From: M3007 sp035299505
GTDB lineage: Bacteria > Bacteroidota > Bacteroidia > Chitinophagales > Saprospiraceae
Direction: 5' to 3'
Length of the DNA: 64,000 bases
Assembly (NCBI GenBank): GCA_035299505.1
Contig: DATGWL010000017.1
Coordinates: 1-64,000 of the forward strand
In this document: piece after piece, positions 33,401 to 41,586 of the stretch
Layout of the letters: each line of letters opens with the position of its first letter
How positions within the stretch are numbered: the stretch's first letter is position 1
Program-made: the position numbers and the translations under genes
The notes under the pieces: generated by a model
What the model was told of the DNA's origin: nothing
Databases searched by the model: none
Seen by the model: only the letters and a program-made list of their open reading frames with translations

Positions 33401-34978
33401 GATCCGAAGCAGGACTCCCTGACATTCCAGGGTAAAACGGCCTTGTACGACATGAATACGGACCTCCTGCAGATAGGTGGTGTAAAACAGATCAAAGCTG
33501 CCGATGCATTCATCAATATTCCCGATACCAGTAATATTTACATCCAGCCGGGAGGTCAGATGCGCACCATCTATCAGGCGCAGATTGTAGCCGATACAGT
33601 GAGCCGTTACCACACCATCAATAAAGCCACAGTGGATATTGGAGGTAAACTGCTGTATAAAGCCACCGGATTTTATGAATACAACATTCCGGGCTACAAT
33701 CAGGAGGTATTCTTCAACGATATCCAGGGTAAATATCAAACCATTAAAAACGGCGACCGCAGGGTGCAGACCTATGCAACGGCTGAAATTCCGGAGAAAG
33801 ATAGTTTCCGGGTGGATGTAAAAACCTTGTTCAAAGGCGACATGGTGCTGAACTCCAGTACACAGAACATGACCTTTAAAGGGTATGCGCGTTTGGTGGC
33901 CGATAAACTTCCGGTAACCAACTGGTTCACCCTGCAAACAGAAATTGACCGAAAAGACCCGGTTATTCAGGTGAAACTGGCCAAAGATGCCGACGACAGC
34001 CCGATGGTAACCGGTTTTTATGTAAGCCGCGAAACCGGTGAGATGTACCCGCGAATCATGTTGCCAGCCCTTCAACGTGTTGACCGACCCATTATAGACT
34101 GCAAACACGTATTCAAGTACGAGCCTGCCAACGACCGTTTTATCTTCGGAGATTCGCTCAGGGTGATTGGCAAATCTGAGCGCGGCGCCAAACTGGTATA
34201 CGATAACCGGGTAGGTACCGTGAATGCAGAGGGGCCGTTGAACATCTGTTCGGGGCTGGAACTGATGAGTGTCAAAGCGGCCGGCAGGCTTAAATCCGAT
34301 TTCAATACCATTACAGACAGTACTTACTTTGATGTAACCGGCGAATTCATTTCTGCCATCGAACTCACTTTGCCGCCTAAACTGGTGGAGTTGATGATCA
34401 ATGAGATCAAAGCTGCCACTTTCGACGCACAACCCTCTGTGTACAATACCAACATGGCCTTCTACCAACCTGCGCTGCGCGAATTTGTAAGCGACGATAA
34501 AGACTGGGAAGAGGTACTCTCCAACGCGCGTGGGAATGCCATCATGTTGCCCAAAAAGGACGATAAATTCGCCTTTGTATTTGGCCGCCAATCAGTACTT
34601 TGGAACAATGAATACTCCAGTTTCTTCACGCTGGAAGATCGTATTCCGGTGATCAGTATTGCCGGCCAGCCAATCAATAAATCGCTCAACGTTATGATCC
34701 AGTACAAAATGCCTAAAGACGGAGAAGATGGTATGAGCTTCTACATCAAGGCATCTGCTGAGCTGTGGTATTGTTTTGGATATCAGAGCGATGAAAAGGG
34801 CGCGTTGCTCAACGTTACATCCAGCAGCACCAAGTTCAACGACTTGCTTGCAAGCTTGAAAGCCAAAGATTTAATGATCAAAATGCCTAACGGCAAAACC
34901 CTTGAGATTGCCCTGGTAGACCCAAGTAGCGCCAACAACTTTGTCAATAAGGTGCGAAACGGTCGTATCAAAAATTAA
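30401..34978 (+). CDS. Very large exported beta-rich protein of unknown function
   Basis: A 1525-residue protein from the ATG at 30401 (a second in-frame ATG at 30422 is also possible). The frame stays open far upstream, but that part overlaps the transglutaminase gene and the tandem array. Signal peptide: FRLSLLFLLSLVTSLLQAQT. The mature protein is nearly all short beta strands, without membrane helices, and has few cysteines. Phrases such as GKTALYDMNTDLLQIGGVKQ, DGTVNAEGPLNICSG-like stretches and KGNGEFEWAEGKLTSKIISY suggest a long repetitive beta structure, perhaps of the OstA/LptD or AsmA sort. I see no clear repeat unit, no T9SS tail and no catalytic motif. It ends at a 10-bp hairpin. 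No family can be named with confidence. Confidence 0.8.
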   Translation: MQQLYSRMHFRLSLLFLLSLVTSLLQAQTQQKFPENSTEFVDKLGEFMTLSKRPDMEESFAVFRKMHKAGAFPEWEMKRIISVANMMGSQNLSSFPYFKNYVNAIVASKNSADTTLFRRWHSFVEESFAGLEKGRAKPAGLLLEFSVDFMTERALKTGEGGSTTWKIKGGSFEFSYSDREPSLICKDITLIGTRKTDSVTIAKTSGYYKPFEQLWFGDGGKVSWAEAGMDSSIYALLTKYKVEVQKPLFTCDTAILYYPLYFKDGIKGSFENNIVVRSKTTSAKPDSLQNFQFPRFQSFDKILKINRIGDNIEYLGGFRLAGNSLYGFGTGTEPAQMVVYNKKRQKIFHGKAELFVIRRGVSVVAENVDAKLFMDNDSLFHPAADFRIDIPKQVITLMRGEKGSSRNPFYSSFYNMNLNTDKVSWHLNADSLEIGGHTGIKGVAKKVEFESSNYYDPSVYLKMQGLASHNAVSTLYALWLKTDQDKEDNGRIVKDNEFAMEINPKFDYSSIQSLLAQMVEEGFINYYFSRHEIELRDKCIHYALASQGKKDFDAINIISESTTANARLDLKTKETSIFEVKKLELSKRQKVALIPDEKELTLLKNRDMRFGGRLFAGMALFQGRNMSFQYEKFEVDFDSVQHLDFYIPTGESDKNNQPIANAMSSNIEHLSGALLVDAPNNKSGKEDLNIFPSLQSKKFSFVFYDQPTTQRGVYTRDSFYFRLDPFSFNGLDSYTKEQLKFNGMLFPATIFPPFKETIIVRDEDKSFGFVHKTPVAGYPTYTKKGNFAGSLDLSNKGLLGRGKLEYLTADIESEDLIFRPKQTTGTAKKFFMEEDRASAVKVPQAKGEEVSVNWLPFKDSMYVTSKAKAFELFKAPGYTHKGVLILTPSGLKGNGEFEWAEGKLTSKIISYGPFQAKVDTGNLEIKSLDQKGIALDSRNVNGDLDFDKQKGQFKANLLSGNTTLPLDKYRTSMNEFTWNMKAKTIEFKADPNRPGIFTSIDPKQDSLTFQGKTALYDMNTDLLQIGGVKQIKAADAFINIPDTSNIYIQPGGQMRTIYQAQIVADTVSRYHTINKATVDIGGKLLYKATGFYEYNIPGYNQEVFFNDIQGKYQTIKNGDRRVQTYATAEIPEKDSFRVDVKTLFKGDMVLNSSTQNMTFKGYARLVADKLPVTNWFTLQTEIDRKDPVIQVKLAKDADDSPMVTGFYVSRETGEMYPRIMLPALQRVDRPIIDCKHVFKYEPANDRFIFGDSLRVIGKSERGAKLVYDNRVGTVNAEGPLNICSGLELMSVKAAGRLKSDFNTITDSTYFDVTGEFISAIELTLPPKLVELMINEIKAATFDAQPSVYNTNMAFYQPALREFVSDDKDWEEVLSNARGNAIMLPKKDDKFAFVFGRQSVLWNNEYSSFFTLEDRIPVISIAGQPINKSLNVMIQYKMPKDGEDGMSFYIKASAELWYCFGYQSDEKGALLNVTSSSTKFNDLLASLKAKDLMIKMPNGKTLEIALVDPSSANNFVNKVRNGRIKN

Positions 34979-35027
34979 TAGGCAAGTCTGTAGGAGCACA
35001 AAGGCTGAGGTGCTGAAAGTGTAAGTG

Positions 35028-35066
35028 AACGTGAGCTATTCCGGTTTTCGGGGCAGCTCACGTTTC
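35028..35066 (+). terminator. Hairpin after the giant exported protein gene
   Basis: AACGTGAGCT (35028-35037) pairs with AGCTCACGTT (35055-35064), with a small inner CCG/CGG pair in the loop, then TT. The T tract is short. Confidence 0.6.
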
Positions 35067-35120
35067 ATTTAAGGATATGTTACTTAGGTTGGACCTCATC
35101 CAGGCTATTCGCCTATTGCC

Positions 35121-35158
35121 AAAAACAACTTGAGCCACCCCGCAGGATGGCTCAAGTT
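35121..35158 (-). terminator. Intrinsic terminator of the first M4 protease gene
   Basis: On the minus strand an 11-bp stem (AACTTGAGCCA with TGGCTCAAGTT) is followed by GTTTTT, 25 bp after the stop codon. Confidence 0.78.
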
Positions 35159-35182
35159 TGGTGATCCAAATCTTGTTGGGCA

Positions 35183-38100
35183 TCAGATAACAACCAGTTT
35201 TTGTGTGATCTGGGCTCCGTTTTCCTGTGTTACGCTTATAATGTAAATGCCTTTGGCCAGGTCAGTTAGCGGCAACTGATACAACTTGCTTTCTGTGTGA
35301 ATGGTGCTGATGCTACGTCCTTGTATGTCCAGGATTTGTATTTGTTGCATGGTCAGTCCTGATTCAATTTGGACCTGGAACTCAGCCGGATTAGGAAATA
35401 TTTTTAAGAATGACTGCTCTTTAGGTTCCTCGGTTTTCACCATAGTACTAAAACGTAAATTATCCAGCAACACTACGTCATCTGTAGCCAGCGAAGCATC
35501 AACGAACGGGTATTTCCCTATTTCGGTGTAAAAACTCAGGGTAATCTCACCTTTGAAATTCGGCGGGAGCGTAACGGTTTTGCGTTCTACCGTTCCTTCA
35601 GGCTGGTCAAAAAAATGTTGCGCCCCATCTTCGTTTCCATCCCATTTAGCTTCTAACATGCTGCTGTACAAATAACTGGATGCCTGTGTTTCGTTGTTTT
35701 TGAACAGGGTAAGATCAAAGGATAATTCCGGATGCTCCACTTCCGAAAAGTCCACACAGGTTCTGATGAAACGGTTCATTCCATTCCCATATTTTTGATT
35801 GAACGTTTCGAGTGGATCAAGGCACCTGTCATATTGCGCCACATCTTCAATAATACCAGAGCTCCTTAAATGAAGGCTGTTCTGGTAAAATAATGTTCCA
35901 ATAGCTGCGCCATTTCCATACATGAGTAAATGGTCGTCTATACCATTATTTTCTTCAAAAGTATTTAGATACTCCGCGTTAATCGGGGAATAGAACTTTT
36001 CCTGAATGTTCACAAAGCTGTTGTCTTCTGTGTAGGTGTCCTCCTCAAAAACCAGCAGGTAAGTGACAGGGAATTGGAAAACTGGGGTGGAAAAAGGAAC
36101 AAAGAAGCGCCTGCCTGCCGGAAGGTCGTTTTGCATGGTGTAATCTTTGGTCCAAATGACGGCCTCCTGTGGATCCAAGATCTGAAACTGCAGTTGTGTT
36201 CCTTTCAAAATGGTCTGACAACCTTTGTTATACATGTGGAACGATCTTGTAATGGAGTCAGCAAAACAGACCAGATCGTCGTAGGTAACGGAAAGATACA
36301 AATCAACTCCCGGCTGATCAGGCACATAATACCCTAATATCATGCGATTGTTGTTGGGGTCGGCATCTGCAAACTCAAAGCGTATGTTCACAAAAGTGTA
36401 GCCTGGAGTAGCATTGGGTAATACATCATCAATGACTGCAACATAAGTCTCTCCGGGGCCAATAACAACACTCAAAGGGATAGTTGTAGTAGAGGAAAGA
36501 GCAGATGATTCAAATACAATTTTTGCTCCCATGCTGGGCAGATAGGCTTCGCCACTTCTGTTAACTATTGGGATTCTGACAGGGAAATAGCCGCCCGGTG
36601 TGCAAAAAATCTGAAGACTTTCGTCTCCTCCAATAATAGAAAGATCCAAGGCTCCCTGATTGGTTGCAGGTAAGCCCACTGCCTTCCAGGCTTCTCTAAC
36701 ATCCTGCACTTCCTCAGATCCTGCGCCGAAAAGCTCCTCAGCGGCAGCAAGAGAATATTGATAAAAGCTGTTATAGTCAGAGCTTTCGGTGAGGTAGGCC
36801 TGGTTGGTCAAAAAGACAATCTGCGCAGCCTTGTCAAATCCTACTCCTTCAACCTGATAAATCGTGCCTGCTTCGTTTATGCCGTCTTTGCCTTCAACCA
36901 ATATGGTGAACCACAGGTTGCCAATAGCACTATTGATGTGCACATTATTATCCGGTTTCCAATAATCACCATTGTACAAAGCAGGCATGTCGAGACTGTT
37001 AGGGTCATCCATTTGCCGGAATGGTTTGGCGTCCGGATTAAGTATGAAGCTATGTCCAAGGGTCCAGTTGAGATCTGCAGGGGTGGTTTTATACTCCAGT
37101 ATTTTCCCAAACATATCTGCCAGGCTTTCATTAATGGCCCCTGGTTCCCCGACATAAACCAGCTTAGAGGTGTGCTCAATCATTCCATGAGTGAATTCAT
37201 GGCCTACCACTTCCAGGGTTGTTAAAGGTCCGTAATGGCAATTCCCATCGCCGTAATTGGTTGCTTCTCCATCCCAATAAGCGCCCACAGAGCCAAAGCT
37301 ATTGGTATGTACCCTTGCCTTTAAGGCTTTTCCATGTCCATCCATCCCTTCCCAATTAAAGGTTTCCAGCATCATATCATAATACGTTTGGGTGCAATAA
37401 TGAGCATCCAGCGCTACTTCATCCAAATCAGCATTAGCCAGATTCCAATACTTGCCTGAGTTAGAAAAAGAGTTGCCCGATTCATTGTAAATGAAAATTC
37501 CATCGCCTCTGGTTGGATCTTGTAAAATGTATTTCTGTGGCGCTATGGAATCAACCACGATTTTTTGTTCGCCATAATACCTCGTTTTGGCAGTTGCCGG
37601 CACGCCATGCTCCAAAATCAGGGGAAAGTCTTTGACAATCTCTCCATGATGTGCATCCACGAAATATCGGTGCTTTTCTACCGGCTCTGTAGCCACCAAA
37701 TCCACCTGATAAGCCAGCACAACATTTTCAGAGACCTCAGGAAATGCCGGATCAATGAGTACCAGCCTAATGTTGGTGGCCTTGTCCGAATACTGCTCTG
37801 CACCCATGTCGTTCTTGGCAAAAAGCAGTGCTGCCGCTTCATCCAAATCAGGTGTAACAGATGTGTTGATTCGCGGGGCATATCTGCCAGTGCCATGTGT
37901 CACGCGTCCGTCTTTTTCATGCAATATGTATGTGCCGCCGAACACTGGCACCCCATCATGGAATTGCTGGTACTGGTAATGTAGGTATCCGTTATGCCCT
38001 TCTATTTCCTCTTCCAGCTTCATTTGGGAGTCCGACGTCAAATGCATTTGATCTGCCATCACCTGAAAATATCGCGAATGAGGTATTGAAAGGTTGGGGG

Positions 38101-38221
38101 GGAGAAAAAAATCGAACTTGTTAACCAAAAAAGCACTGGATAGTCCTTTTTGTTGTCCATGAAGCCCTGTAGACAGGGCGAGGAGCATGCTCCAAAGTAG
38201 TAGTTTGTGTTTGATGTTCAT
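35183..38221 (-). CDS. M4 (thermolysin) family metalloprotease with T9SS tail, copy A
   Basis: A 1012-residue secreted protease. Signal peptide (LLLWSMLLALSTGLHGQ). An FTP/propeptide region follows (about 48-210; HYQYQQFHDGVPVFGGTYIL). The catalytic domain has HEFTH (His341, Glu342, His345), the third zinc ligand Glu365 in GAINESLAD and the transition-state His428 in NNVHINSAIGN. After the peptidase (to about 530) come two beta-rich modules and a MAM/concanavalin-like segment. The final about 75 residues (LKIFPNPAEFQVQIE ... KGIYIISVTQENGAQITQKLV) are a T9SS sorting domain. It is a tandem paralogue of the gene at 38401, with exactly the same length. It would degrade extracellular protein. Confidence 0.95.
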   Translation of the reverse strand: MNIKHKLLLWSMLLALSTGLHGQQKGLSSAFLVNKFDFFLPPNLSIPHSRYFQVMADQMHLTSDSQMKLEEEIEGHNGYLHYQYQQFHDGVPVFGGTYILHEKDGRVTHGTGRYAPRINTSVTPDLDEAAALLFAKNDMGAEQYSDKATNIRLVLIDPAFPEVSENVVLAYQVDLVATEPVEKHRYFVDAHHGEIVKDFPLILEHGVPATAKTRYYGEQKIVVDSIAPQKYILQDPTRGDGIFIYNESGNSFSNSGKYWNLANADLDEVALDAHYCTQTYYDMMLETFNWEGMDGHGKALKARVHTNSFGSVGAYWDGEATNYGDGNCHYGPLTTLEVVGHEFTHGMIEHTSKLVYVGEPGAINESLADMFGKILEYKTTPADLNWTLGHSFILNPDAKPFRQMDDPNSLDMPALYNGDYWKPDNNVHINSAIGNLWFTILVEGKDGINEAGTIYQVEGVGFDKAAQIVFLTNQAYLTESSDYNSFYQYSLAAAEELFGAGSEEVQDVREAWKAVGLPATNQGALDLSIIGGDESLQIFCTPGGYFPVRIPIVNRSGEAYLPSMGAKIVFESSALSSTTTIPLSVVIGPGETYVAVIDDVLPNATPGYTFVNIRFEFADADPNNNRMILGYYVPDQPGVDLYLSVTYDDLVCFADSITRSFHMYNKGCQTILKGTQLQFQILDPQEAVIWTKDYTMQNDLPAGRRFFVPFSTPVFQFPVTYLLVFEEDTYTEDNSFVNIQEKFYSPINAEYLNTFEENNGIDDHLLMYGNGAAIGTLFYQNSLHLRSSGIIEDVAQYDRCLDPLETFNQKYGNGMNRFIRTCVDFSEVEHPELSFDLTLFKNNETQASSYLYSSMLEAKWDGNEDGAQHFFDQPEGTVERKTVTLPPNFKGEITLSFYTEIGKYPFVDASLATDDVVLLDNLRFSTMVKTEEPKEQSFLKIFPNPAEFQVQIESGLTMQQIQILDIQGRSISTIHTESKLYQLPLTDLAKGIYIISVTQENGAQITQKLVVI

Positions 38222-38320
38222 ATTCGTAAGCAGTTTTTATGTTGGAACCATCTATCGACTTTAGGTTGCTTGATATATGAATAATATTAAAGATCGGATT
38301 TGCTTTCTTGCCTGGGCAAA

Positions 38321-38358
38321 AGACGAAGGGGTGGCTTGATCCAAGCCACCCCTTCTTT
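38321..38358 (-). terminator. Intrinsic terminator of the second M4 protease gene
   Basis: A 14-bp perfect stem (GAAGGGGTGGCTTG at 38325-38338 with its complement at 38342-38355) around a 3-nt loop. On the minus strand it is followed by GTCTTTT. It separates the two protease genes. Confidence 0.78.
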
Positions 38359-38400
38359 GAAAGAACCTTAGCGCTTTCGTATTCTTCCGACTTTTTTCCT

Positions 38401-41400
38401 TTACATTCTGACTAATTTTTGTGTAACCTGAGCCCCGTTTTCCATGCTAATGGTCACAAAGTAAATGCCTTTGGCAAGGTCATTCAGTTGGAGATCGTAC
38501 TGGTTGTTTTGCACTGAAATGGTGCGTAGAGAGCGTCCTTGCATGTCCTGCAGTTGAATCTGACGCATGTTTAAATCCGTTTGTATCCGCACCTGATCCT
38601 GTGCAGGATTGGGGAATATCTGTATAACCTGACGCTCTTTTGGGTCGTTGGTGCTTACAACGGTGCTCAAACGGAAATTATCTAACAGCACCACATCGTC
38701 GTTGGCCAGTGAAGAGGGCTCCAAAATCCAATTGCCAATTTCAGTATAAAATTTCAGCGTGATGGAACCTTTGAAGTTGGCTGGTAGAGCAATGTTTTTG
38801 GATTCAACAAAGCCTTCCGGCTGGCCATAGAAAATTTCCTGGCCAGTTTGGTTGCCTTCCCATTTTGCCTGTAACATGCTGCTGTACTCGAAGCCCTCAG
38901 CTGCCGCAACATTATTCCTGAACATAGCCAGATCAAAACTCAATCCAGGATTGGGCGATCCAGACATGTCTACACAAGCTTTGATTCCAGCATTTATACT
39001 TGTGCTATAATTCTGATTAAAAGCAAGCAGTGGATCCGGACAACGTTCTATCAGACTTTCATCTGACTCTGACCCTGTGCTTCCAAAAAACTGACTGTTT
39101 TGAAACGGGAGTATCGTTCCAGCCACGCCCACAAACGCCAGATCTAGGTAGTTGTCCTGGCCATTGTTCAACTCAAAATCATTGATGTAGTTGCCAACTA
39201 TGGGCAAATAAAAAGAGCTGGTTTGATCAGTGTATTCATTATTTAGCAAATTCGGATCGTTGGCGTGTGTCAGGGTAAAGGTTAGCAGACCTGTAAAAAT
39301 TGGAATGGTGTAAGTCGTGTAAGTGGTAGATCCGGCTGCTATATCAGTTGGGTTGACGTAAGATTCCGACCAGATTTGTGCCCCCTGGTCATTTTTTATG
39401 CTCAGGGTCATTTCCGTGCCGGCAGGTAGCGGGTTACAGCTGTTATTGTTGATAAAAAAGGCCATTTCAATAGATTCTGCAAAACAATCAGGATCTAAAG
39501 GGAAGGTAAACAACGACAAATCATCAAACTCATACTCCAGAACATTGTAATAACCGCTGGAAAAATTATTGAGAAAATTATTGTCCGTAACGTCCAGTGT
39601 AATATCAACGAACATGATTCCGGCGCTGTTGCTTTGAAGCCAGTTCTGTACTTCAATGGTATAGGTCTCACCAGGGCCGATAGGTTCGGTGAGCTGGACA
39701 GTGAAATTTTGGTTAGCACTAAAGCTGGACAATGTTACACTGGCGCCCTGTGAAGGATCATACGGGGTGGTACTTTTGTTAATAACCTTGACTTTAACGG
39801 GTACGAACCCTCCAATACCGCACACATTATTATCCCAACCATCCTCACCTTGTACCGCCAAATCGAATTCACTTAATGGAGCTGAAGGTAGACCTACGGC
39901 TTTCCATGCCTCAATTACAGCATTGACTTCCACTGAACCTGTTCCAAAAAGTTCTTCAGCTGCAGCTACAGAATACTGGTAAAACTGGTTGTAATCTGAG
40001 CTTTCCGTGAAATAAGCGCGATTGGTTAGAAAAGCAATTTGCGCTGCTTTATCAAAGCCCAGGCTGGCTACCTGATAGGCTACTCCGGATTCGTTTACCC
40101 CCTGCCTGCCATCAATAATCATAGTGTACCAAAGATTACCAATAGCGGAGTTGGTATGCACGCCATTCGAACCATCCCAATAGAGTCCATTGTACATGGC
40201 TGGCATGCCCAAACTGTTGGGGTTGTCCATTTGCCTGAATGGCTTGGAATCAGGATTGAGGATAAAGCTGTGCCCTAAAGCCCAGTTATGATGCGCCGGA
40301 TCTGTTTTGTATTCCAGGTATTTGCCAAAAATATCTGCCATACACTCGTTAATTGCGCCTGATTCGCCCGAATACACCAGTTGAGAAGTGTAATCTATCA
40401 TGCCATGCGTAAACTCATGCCCAACTACTTCCAGGGTGGTGAGTGGACCATAATTGCAGTCGCCGTCGCCATAGTTGGAGTATTCACCATCCCAATAGGC
40501 GTTAACGAACCCGGCGCCACCGCTATGTACCCGCACTTTCAGGGCTTTGCCCTGGCCGTCCTGGCCCTCCCAGTCAAAGGCATCCAGCATCAAATCGTAG
40601 TATTCCTGTGTACAAAAATGTGCATCCAGAGCCACTTCATCCATGGCAACATTGGTCAGGTTCCAATTCGAGCTGTTGCTCTTGAACTCATCGCCATTTT
40701 CATGGTAAATAAAAATACCGCCGCCGCGTGTTGGGTCTCTAAGGATGAACTCCTGAGGCGCAATAGAATCCGAAATAATGTTCTGAAGGCCGTAATACCT
40801 GGTTTGCGCTGTGCTGGGTACCCCATGTTGCAGAATGAGCGGGAAATCACACAAAATTTTACCGCGTTGAGCATCTACAAAATAGCGGTGTTTGTTGGCA
40901 GGGTCTGTTGAAACCAAATCTACCTGATATGCCAGTCTGGTGGTTTCAGAAATTTTAGGGAAGGCCGGATCCACCAGCATCAGCGTGGTGCTGGTGAGCT
41001 TGTCGTTGTACCGTTGGGCTTTCATGGCATTTTTCGCCAGGGCAATTGCCGTAACCTCATCTATGTCAGGTTTAACCGACACTGTAATCTGAGGAGTATA
41101 CCGACCGGTTGCGTGGGTCACTTTTCCGTCCTTTTCGTGCAGGATATAAGTGCTGCCAAATACCGGAACTCCCTGATGTTCCTGGCGATAGCGGTGGTGT
41201 TTCACACCATTCTGACCATCAATGCTTTCTTCCAAAACCATTTTGGAATCAGGGGCCAGATGCATTTGATCAGACATCATCCCAAAATACCTGTCGTGCG
41301 ATAATTCCGTAGAAGTATTCCGGTAATACTGATACTTTTTGATTAAAAACTGATTGGATATACCCTTTTGTTGGGCTGAAAGTGCTGGAAACAGCCCGAA

Positions 41401-41439
41401 AACAAAGCTCAGGCATAGTAGTAAGTGTTTATGGTTCAT
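38401..41439 (-). CDS. M4 (thermolysin) family metalloprotease with T9SS tail, copy B
   Basis: A 1012-residue paralogue of the gene at 35183, from the ATG at 41439, which gives the signal peptide (LLLCLSFVFGLFPALSAQ); an in-frame ATG at 41490 is less likely. Every key residue is kept: HEFTH at 341-345, Glu365 in GAINECMAD and the His in NGVHTNSAIGN. The propeptide (YRQEHQGVPVFGSTYILHEK), catalytic domain and T9SS tail (IQIFPNPAQDQVRIQ ... KGIYFVTISMENGAQVTQKL) line up with copy A without net length change. The region after the peptidase domain is the most diverged, which suggests different targets or binding partners. It is transcribed apart from copy A, with a terminator between. Confidence 0.95.
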   Translation of the reverse strand: MNHKHLLLCLSFVFGLFPALSAQQKGISNQFLIKKYQYYRNTSTELSHDRYFGMMSDQMHLAPDSKMVLEESIDGQNGVKHHRYRQEHQGVPVFGSTYILHEKDGKVTHATGRYTPQITVSVKPDIDEVTAIALAKNAMKAQRYNDKLTSTTLMLVDPAFPKISETTRLAYQVDLVSTDPANKHRYFVDAQRGKILCDFPLILQHGVPSTAQTRYYGLQNIISDSIAPQEFILRDPTRGGGIFIYHENGDEFKSNSSNWNLTNVAMDEVALDAHFCTQEYYDLMLDAFDWEGQDGQGKALKVRVHSGGAGFVNAYWDGEYSNYGDGDCNYGPLTTLEVVGHEFTHGMIDYTSQLVYSGESGAINECMADIFGKYLEYKTDPAHHNWALGHSFILNPDSKPFRQMDNPNSLGMPAMYNGLYWDGSNGVHTNSAIGNLWYTMIIDGRQGVNESGVAYQVASLGFDKAAQIAFLTNRAYFTESSDYNQFYQYSVAAAEELFGTGSVEVNAVIEAWKAVGLPSAPLSEFDLAVQGEDGWDNNVCGIGGFVPVKVKVINKSTTPYDPSQGASVTLSSFSANQNFTVQLTEPIGPGETYTIEVQNWLQSNSAGIMFVDITLDVTDNNFLNNFSSGYYNVLEYEFDDLSLFTFPLDPDCFAESIEMAFFINNNSCNPLPAGTEMTLSIKNDQGAQIWSESYVNPTDIAAGSTTYTTYTIPIFTGLLTFTLTHANDPNLLNNEYTDQTSSFYLPIVGNYINDFELNNGQDNYLDLAFVGVAGTILPFQNSQFFGSTGSESDESLIERCPDPLLAFNQNYSTSINAGIKACVDMSGSPNPGLSFDLAMFRNNVAAAEGFEYSSMLQAKWEGNQTGQEIFYGQPEGFVESKNIALPANFKGSITLKFYTEIGNWILEPSSLANDDVVLLDNFRLSTVVSTNDPKERQVIQIFPNPAQDQVRIQTDLNMRQIQLQDMQGRSLRTISVQNNQYDLQLNDLAKGIYFVTISMENGAQVTQKLVRM

Positions 41440-41526
41440 ATGATAAAAAAGGTTGTTTTGTGGGAACGAAAATAGGCTAATCCAATGCACTCGCTGAAAA
41501 TTCTTTTAAAAGTGGCAGTTTTAAGC

Positions 41527-41566
41527 AAAAAAAAAGCGCGGCACAGGAGGATCCCCGTGCCGCGCT
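41527..41566 (-). terminator. Intrinsic terminator of the cysteine-rich repeat protein gene
   Basis: A 10-bp GC-rich stem (AGCGCGGCAC with GTGCCGCGCT) around a 12-nt loop. On the minus strand it runs into eight or more T. Confidence 0.88.
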
Positions 41567-41586
41567 GAAAAATCAATCAGTACTGT

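Noticed and set aside
32846..34591. 581-codon open frame on the minus strand
   Set aside because: It lies wholly inside the 30401-34978 gene and has no recognisable domain or start context; it reflects codon bias on the opposite strand.
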